Made by a program: the position numbers and the translations under genes. The notes under the pieces are model-generated. The model was not told where the DNA came from. It searched no databases and saw only the letters and a list, made by a program, of their open reading frames with translations. 9,720 bases of DNA from an uncultured Gammaproteobacteria bacterium. Its GTDB lineage: Bacteria > Pseudomonadota > Gammaproteobacteria > PS1 > Thioglobaceae. This document shows positions 7,063-9,720 of this stretch, piece by piece (the stretch's first letter is position 1; every line of letters starts with the position of its first letter). The stretch covers positions 1 through 9,720 of the forward strand of contig CAJWNF010000015.1 of the NCBI GenBank assembly GCA_913044155.1, given 5' to 3'.

Positions 7063-8016
7063 TTAATCAAAAAGTGCTTTGACAAACTCCTCAGCATCAA
7101 AAGGTTTAAGGTCGTCAACAGCTTCGCCAACGCCAATAAAACGGATAGGCAGTTTTAGAGCGTCAGATATTGCAAACAAAATGCCGCCTTTAGCAGTGCC
7201 ATCGAGCTTGGTTACAGTAATTCCTGAGAGCTCGATGGATTTGTGAAACTCCTTCGCTTGTTGGAGGGCATTTTGTCCCGAGCTGCCATCAATAACCAGC
7301 ATAGTTTCGTGCGGTGTATTTTCGTTATGCTTCTTTAATACCCGTTTTATTTTTTCCAGCTCTTTCATCAAATTATCTTGAGTATGAAGCCTGCCAGCTG
7401 TATCAGCAATAAGTACGTCAATTTTTTTTGCTATAGCAGATTGATAAGCATCATAGACAACAGAAGCAGCGTCAGCTCCAGTTTTTTGTGCAATCACAGG
7501 GATATTATTTCTTTCGCCCCATACCTGGAGCTGTTCTACCGCAGCCGCACGAAAAGTATCCCCTGCAGCTAGCATCACAGTTTTTCCTTGACTTTGAAAT
7601 GCTTTAGCAAGCTTACCTATCGTGGTGGTTTTGCCTGCTCCATTGATTCCAACAACAAGAATCACAAAAGTGTTGTCACTAACTGGCTGCAATATGCTGT
7701 CATGTACAAGGATATCTTCTAACTCAATTTTAATTAATTGATACAGGCTGTCGCCATCTTTGAGCTCTTTGCGAGAAGCCTTCTTTCGGACCGATTCGAT
7801 GACTTTGTCGGTTGTTTGAATTCCTATATCAGCGCTTATCATAAGCATTTCTAACTCATCCAACAGTTCGTCATCAATTTGCTTTTTGCCAATCAGTATT
7901 GAAGAAAGTCCGTCTCCAAGGCGGCGCTTTGATTTAGACAGCCTGTCTTTTAGGGTCGCTTTATTTGTATCAGTTTGTATATCCTTGTTTTGATTTTTTT
8001 TAAAAAAGTTGAGCAT
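7063..8016 (-). CDS. ftsY: Signal recognition particle receptor FtsY
   Basis: SRP-GTPase that docks ribosome-SRP complexes at the inner membrane for co-translational insertion of membrane proteins, partnering Ffh. It has 317 residues: a helical N domain (about 20-105) and a G domain (about 115-317) with P-loop GINGAGKTT (123-131), DTFRAAAVEQL (153-163), DTAGR (205-209), TKLDGTAKGG (269-278) and GVGEAVDDLKPF (295-306). DGSSGQNA (243-250) replaces the commoner DATTGQNA. The long acidic A domain of E. coli FtsY (498 residues) is missing; only about 20 charged residues precede the N domain, with MLNFFKK as a likely membrane-contacting start, as in other short FtsY proteins. No ftsE/ftsX follows. 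It is convergent with hemC and divergent from hemJ. No Shine-Dalgarno is evident before the ATG. Confidence 0.97.
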   Translation of the reverse strand: MLNFFKKNQNKDIQTDTNKATLKDRLSKSKRRLGDGLSSILIGKKQIDDELLDELEMLMISADIGIQTTDKVIESVRKKASRKELKDGDSLYQLIKIELEDILVHDSILQPVSDNTFVILVVGINGAGKTTTIGKLAKAFQSQGKTVMLAAGDTFRAAAVEQLQVWGERNNIPVIAQKTGADAASVVYDAYQSAIAKKIDVLIADTAGRLHTQDNLMKELEKIKRVLKKHNENTPHETMLVIDGSSGQNALQQAKEFHKSIELSGITVTKLDGTAKGGILFAISDALKLPIRFIGVGEAVDDLKPFDAEEFVKALFD

Positions 8017-8162
8017 ACTGATCTAATTTTAAATGGTAGGCAAATTTTACTATGTCATTAAGCAAGAGAAATGCAAATCAATAGCTGATAGTTTCACATA
8101 ACTTCTTTAATTAATCTTATACATTTTTATGTTATTGAAACGGTATTATGTAACTATTTTCT

Positions 8163-8166
8163 GGAG
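8163..8166 (+). promoter_or_regulatory. Ribosome-binding site of hemJ
   Basis: GGAG lies 5 bases before the ATG at 8172. An in-frame TTG at 8169 would extend the protein by one residue but sits only 2 bases from GGAG, so the ATG is the better start. This is the clearest Shine-Dalgarno in the window. Confidence 0.75.
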
Positions 8167-8171
8167 TTTTG

Positions 8172-8597
8172 ATGCTTTGGGTTAAGGCTATACATATTAT
8201 TGGATTCATTTCGTGGCTTGCTGGCATGTTTTACTTGCCACGACTGTTTGTCTATCATTCTATGGCGGATGATGAGATCAGCATTGAGCGCTTCAAGTTA
8301 ATGGAGCGAAGACTCTATAGAGGCATTATGATGCCGAGCTTTATAGTTACAACCGTGTTTGGTTTATGGATGGTACAAAACTATGCCTGGGAAGCCTATA
8401 GCAATCAGTATTGGCTTGAAGCCAAGCTAGTATTAGTAGCGTTATTGATTGTATATCATTTCTACTGTGGCTATTTGGTAGGTGTTTTTGCAGAGGACAG
8501 AAATACCCGATCAGATACTTTCTATCGTTGGTTTAATGAAGCTCCACTTCCACTACTCATTGGTATTATCATCCTTACTGTTGTTAAACCGTTTTAG
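8172..8597 (+). CDS. hemJ: Protoporphyrinogen IX oxidase HemJ (UPF0093 family)
   Basis: Inner-membrane enzyme oxidising protoporphyrinogen IX to protoporphyrin IX late in heme synthesis, found where HemY and HemG are lacking. It has 141 residues from the ATG, the usual size. About four membrane segments are visible (near 5-27, 52-70, 84-104 and 126-139). Family motifs: MLWVKAIHIIGFISWLAG (1-18) with conserved His8, FYLPRLFVYH (20-29), MERRLYRGIMMP (44-55), AKLVLVALLIVYHFYCG (84-100) including Lys85 and His96, RNTRS (110-114), and the C-terminal FYRWFNEAPL...VVKPF. The electron acceptor is not settled for the family. ltaE starts 29 bases downstream in the same direction, so the two are probably cotranscribed from the 152-base gap shared with ftsY. 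No clear -35/-10 pair could be fixed there. Confidence 0.95.
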   Translation: MLWVKAIHIIGFISWLAGMFYLPRLFVYHSMADDEISIERFKLMERRLYRGIMMPSFIVTTVFGLWMVQNYAWEAYSNQYWLEAKLVLVALLIVYHFYCGYLVGVFAEDRNTRSDTFYRWFNEAPLPLLIGIIILTVVKPF

Positions 8598-8626
8598 TCA
8601 TTATTGAGAACTAGAAAGAAGATTAA

Positions 8627-9691
8627 ATGACAAATAATTACGATAATAGCGCTATTTTGTCTGAATACAGTCATGATAGATATATAGATTTTCGAAGTGA
8701 TACCGTCACAATGCCAAGTTTAGAAATGCTTCAAGCCATCCAAACAGCAAAACTTGGAGACGATGTTTACGAGGAAGACATTGAGGTTTTAGAGCTCCAA
8801 CAATACGCGGCAGAACTCTTAGGTAAAGAGGCAAGTTTATTTTTTCCCAGTGGTACACAAAGCAATCTAACAGCGATTTTGTCTCACTGCCAACGTGGAG
8901 ATGAGGTACTCATTGGAAGAGACTACCATGCCAATCTCGACGAAGCTCGTGGCGCTTCGGTTCTTGGTGGAGTAGGTATTTGTCCTATCGACATGAATGA
9001 AAACGGCGGTTTGATATTAGATGATATGGTGTCACAAATCAAAGAAGACGACCCTCATTATGCTGTTACTAAGTTGCTTTGCTTAGAAAATACTGTATCA
9101 GGACAGGTGCAGCCGCAAAAACAAATTGATGCCCTAGCAAAAGCCGCTCATGACGGGGGCTTAAGTGTCCACCTAGATGGCGCTCGATTATTTAATGCCC
9201 ATATTCATAGTGGCTTGTCCCTAAAAGAATTAACCAGAAATTGTGACAGTGTTTCTATATGTTTATCGAAAGGCTTAGGTGCTCCAGTAGGATCGCTACT
9301 GGTGAGCAGCAATGAAGTAATTGCAAAAGCCAAACGCATAAGAAAAATCCTAGGTGGCAGCATGAGACAGGTTGGTGTTATTGCTTCGTGCGGAATGTAT
9401 GCCCTAAAAAACAATATTACAAGACTTCAAAAAGACCACGAAAATACAAAGCTTTTGGCTCAGGGCTTATCCGAAATACCAGAGTTAGAAGTGGATTACG
9501 GTAAAAACCAAACCAATATGCTTTTTGTTAATTGTCCAAAGCAGCATCGAGCATCTTTAGAGCGGTATTTATTTGATAATCATATAAGGATTGCCAGCCT
9601 TGACAGGGGGAGAATAGTTTGCCATCTTGGCATTTCGGAGAAAGATGTTAAGTCGACGATAAAGATTTTTCAGCAATACTTTGTATCTTAG
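8627..9691 (+). CDS. ltaE: Low-specificity threonine aldolase (PLP-dependent)
   Basis: Cleaves L-threonine or L-allo-threonine to glycine and acetaldehyde using pyridoxal phosphate; cytosolic. It has 354 residues against 333 in E. coli LtaE. Motifs: DFRSDTVTMPS (21-31), GDDVYEED (44-51), FPSGTQSNL (73-81) for phosphate binding, His101 at the position of the ring-stacking histidine, LENTVSG (153-159), VHLDGARLFNA (181-191) with Asp184 contacting the pyridine nitrogen, SICLSKGLGAPVGSLL (210-225) with Lys215 as the Schiff-base lysine, and GGSMRQVG (243-250). The family core begins at residue 20, so about 19 polar residues form an N-terminal extension. The ATG is the only good start; AAGAAG six to eleven bases before it is a weak ribosome-binding site. 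The sequence cannot decide L versus allo preference. It follows hemJ by 29 bases, with no evident functional link. Confidence 0.93.
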   Translation: MTNNYDNSAILSEYSHDRYIDFRSDTVTMPSLEMLQAIQTAKLGDDVYEEDIEVLELQQYAAELLGKEASLFFPSGTQSNLTAILSHCQRGDEVLIGRDYHANLDEARGASVLGGVGICPIDMNENGGLILDDMVSQIKEDDPHYAVTKLLCLENTVSGQVQPQKQIDALAKAAHDGGLSVHLDGARLFNAHIHSGLSLKELTRNCDSVSICLSKGLGAPVGSLLVSSNEVIAKAKRIRKILGGSMRQVGVIASCGMYALKNNITRLQKDHENTKLLAQGLSEIPELEVDYGKNQTNMLFVNCPKQHRASLERYLFDNHIRIASLDRGRIVCHLGISEKDVKSTIKIFQQYFVS

Positions 9692-9720
9692 GTGCTTATT
9701 TTAGTATTTGATCAAGAAAA

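Noticed and set aside
7063..8016. Truncated FtsY missing its N-terminal A domain
   Set aside because: The NG domain is complete and short FtsY proteins of about 300 residues are common, so this is a normal short form and not a broken gene.
8169..8171. TTG as start codon of hemJ
   Set aside because: It is only 2 bases from the GGAG, whereas the adjacent ATG has proper spacing and gives the family start MLWVKA.
8598..8626. Separate promoter between hemJ and ltaE
   Set aside because: The gap is 29 bases, too short for a full promoter with leader, and no -10/-35 pair is visible.
1..9720. Mobile element, defence system, CRISPR array or biosynthetic cluster
   Set aside because: No transposase, integrase, array-like repeats or unknown gene cluster is present; all nine genes belong to well-known housekeeping families.

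Overview
The window is an ordinary, gene-dense stretch of an AT-rich bacterial chromosome (roughly one-third G+C by eye) carrying nine protein genes and no RNA gene, CRISPR array, insertion sequence or phage gene that I can see. RnfE, ClpB with a sigma-32-like promoter, TrmL, HemC, HemJ and LtaE all read as gammaproteobacterial types. The AT-rich, compact style would suit a marine, SUP05/Thioglobus-like lineage, but that last step is a low-confidence guess from general character, not from a marker gene.

Layout, left to right. On the minus strand, the left edge cuts rnfE (N-terminal 104 residues visible). Upstream of it in the same direction lies clpB, the heat-shock disaggregase. The short gap after clpB holds a heat-shock-type promoter facing clpB and the start of the divergent plus-strand gene trmL (tRNA wobble 2'-O-methyltransferase). 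trmL converges on a minus-strand pair, argH then fmt, whose stop and start codons overlap as TAATG. A 221-base divergent intergenic region separates argH from plus-strand hemC, which has no hemD behind it. hemC ends in a plausible hairpin/U-tract and converges on ftsY. Divergent from ftsY are hemJ and ltaE on the plus strand, 29 bases apart and probably cotranscribed.

Functionally this is housekeeping: protein disaggregation (ClpB), translation initiation and tRNA modification (Fmt, TrmL), arginine synthesis (ArgH), two separate steps of heme synthesis (HemC early, HemJ at the protoporphyrinogen step), membrane-protein targeting (FtsY), redox-driven ion pumping (RnfE) and threonine/glycine metabolism (LtaE). 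All reading frames look intact with their key catalytic residues.

I did not find a previously undescribed system. The observations worth a second look are regulatory and organisational: the sigma-32-like clpB promoter, a conserved-position internal GTG start in clpB, the argH-fmt overlap, rnfE and hemC apart from their usual partners, and the scarcity of Shine-Dalgarno sequences, with two genes that may have almost leaderless transcripts.
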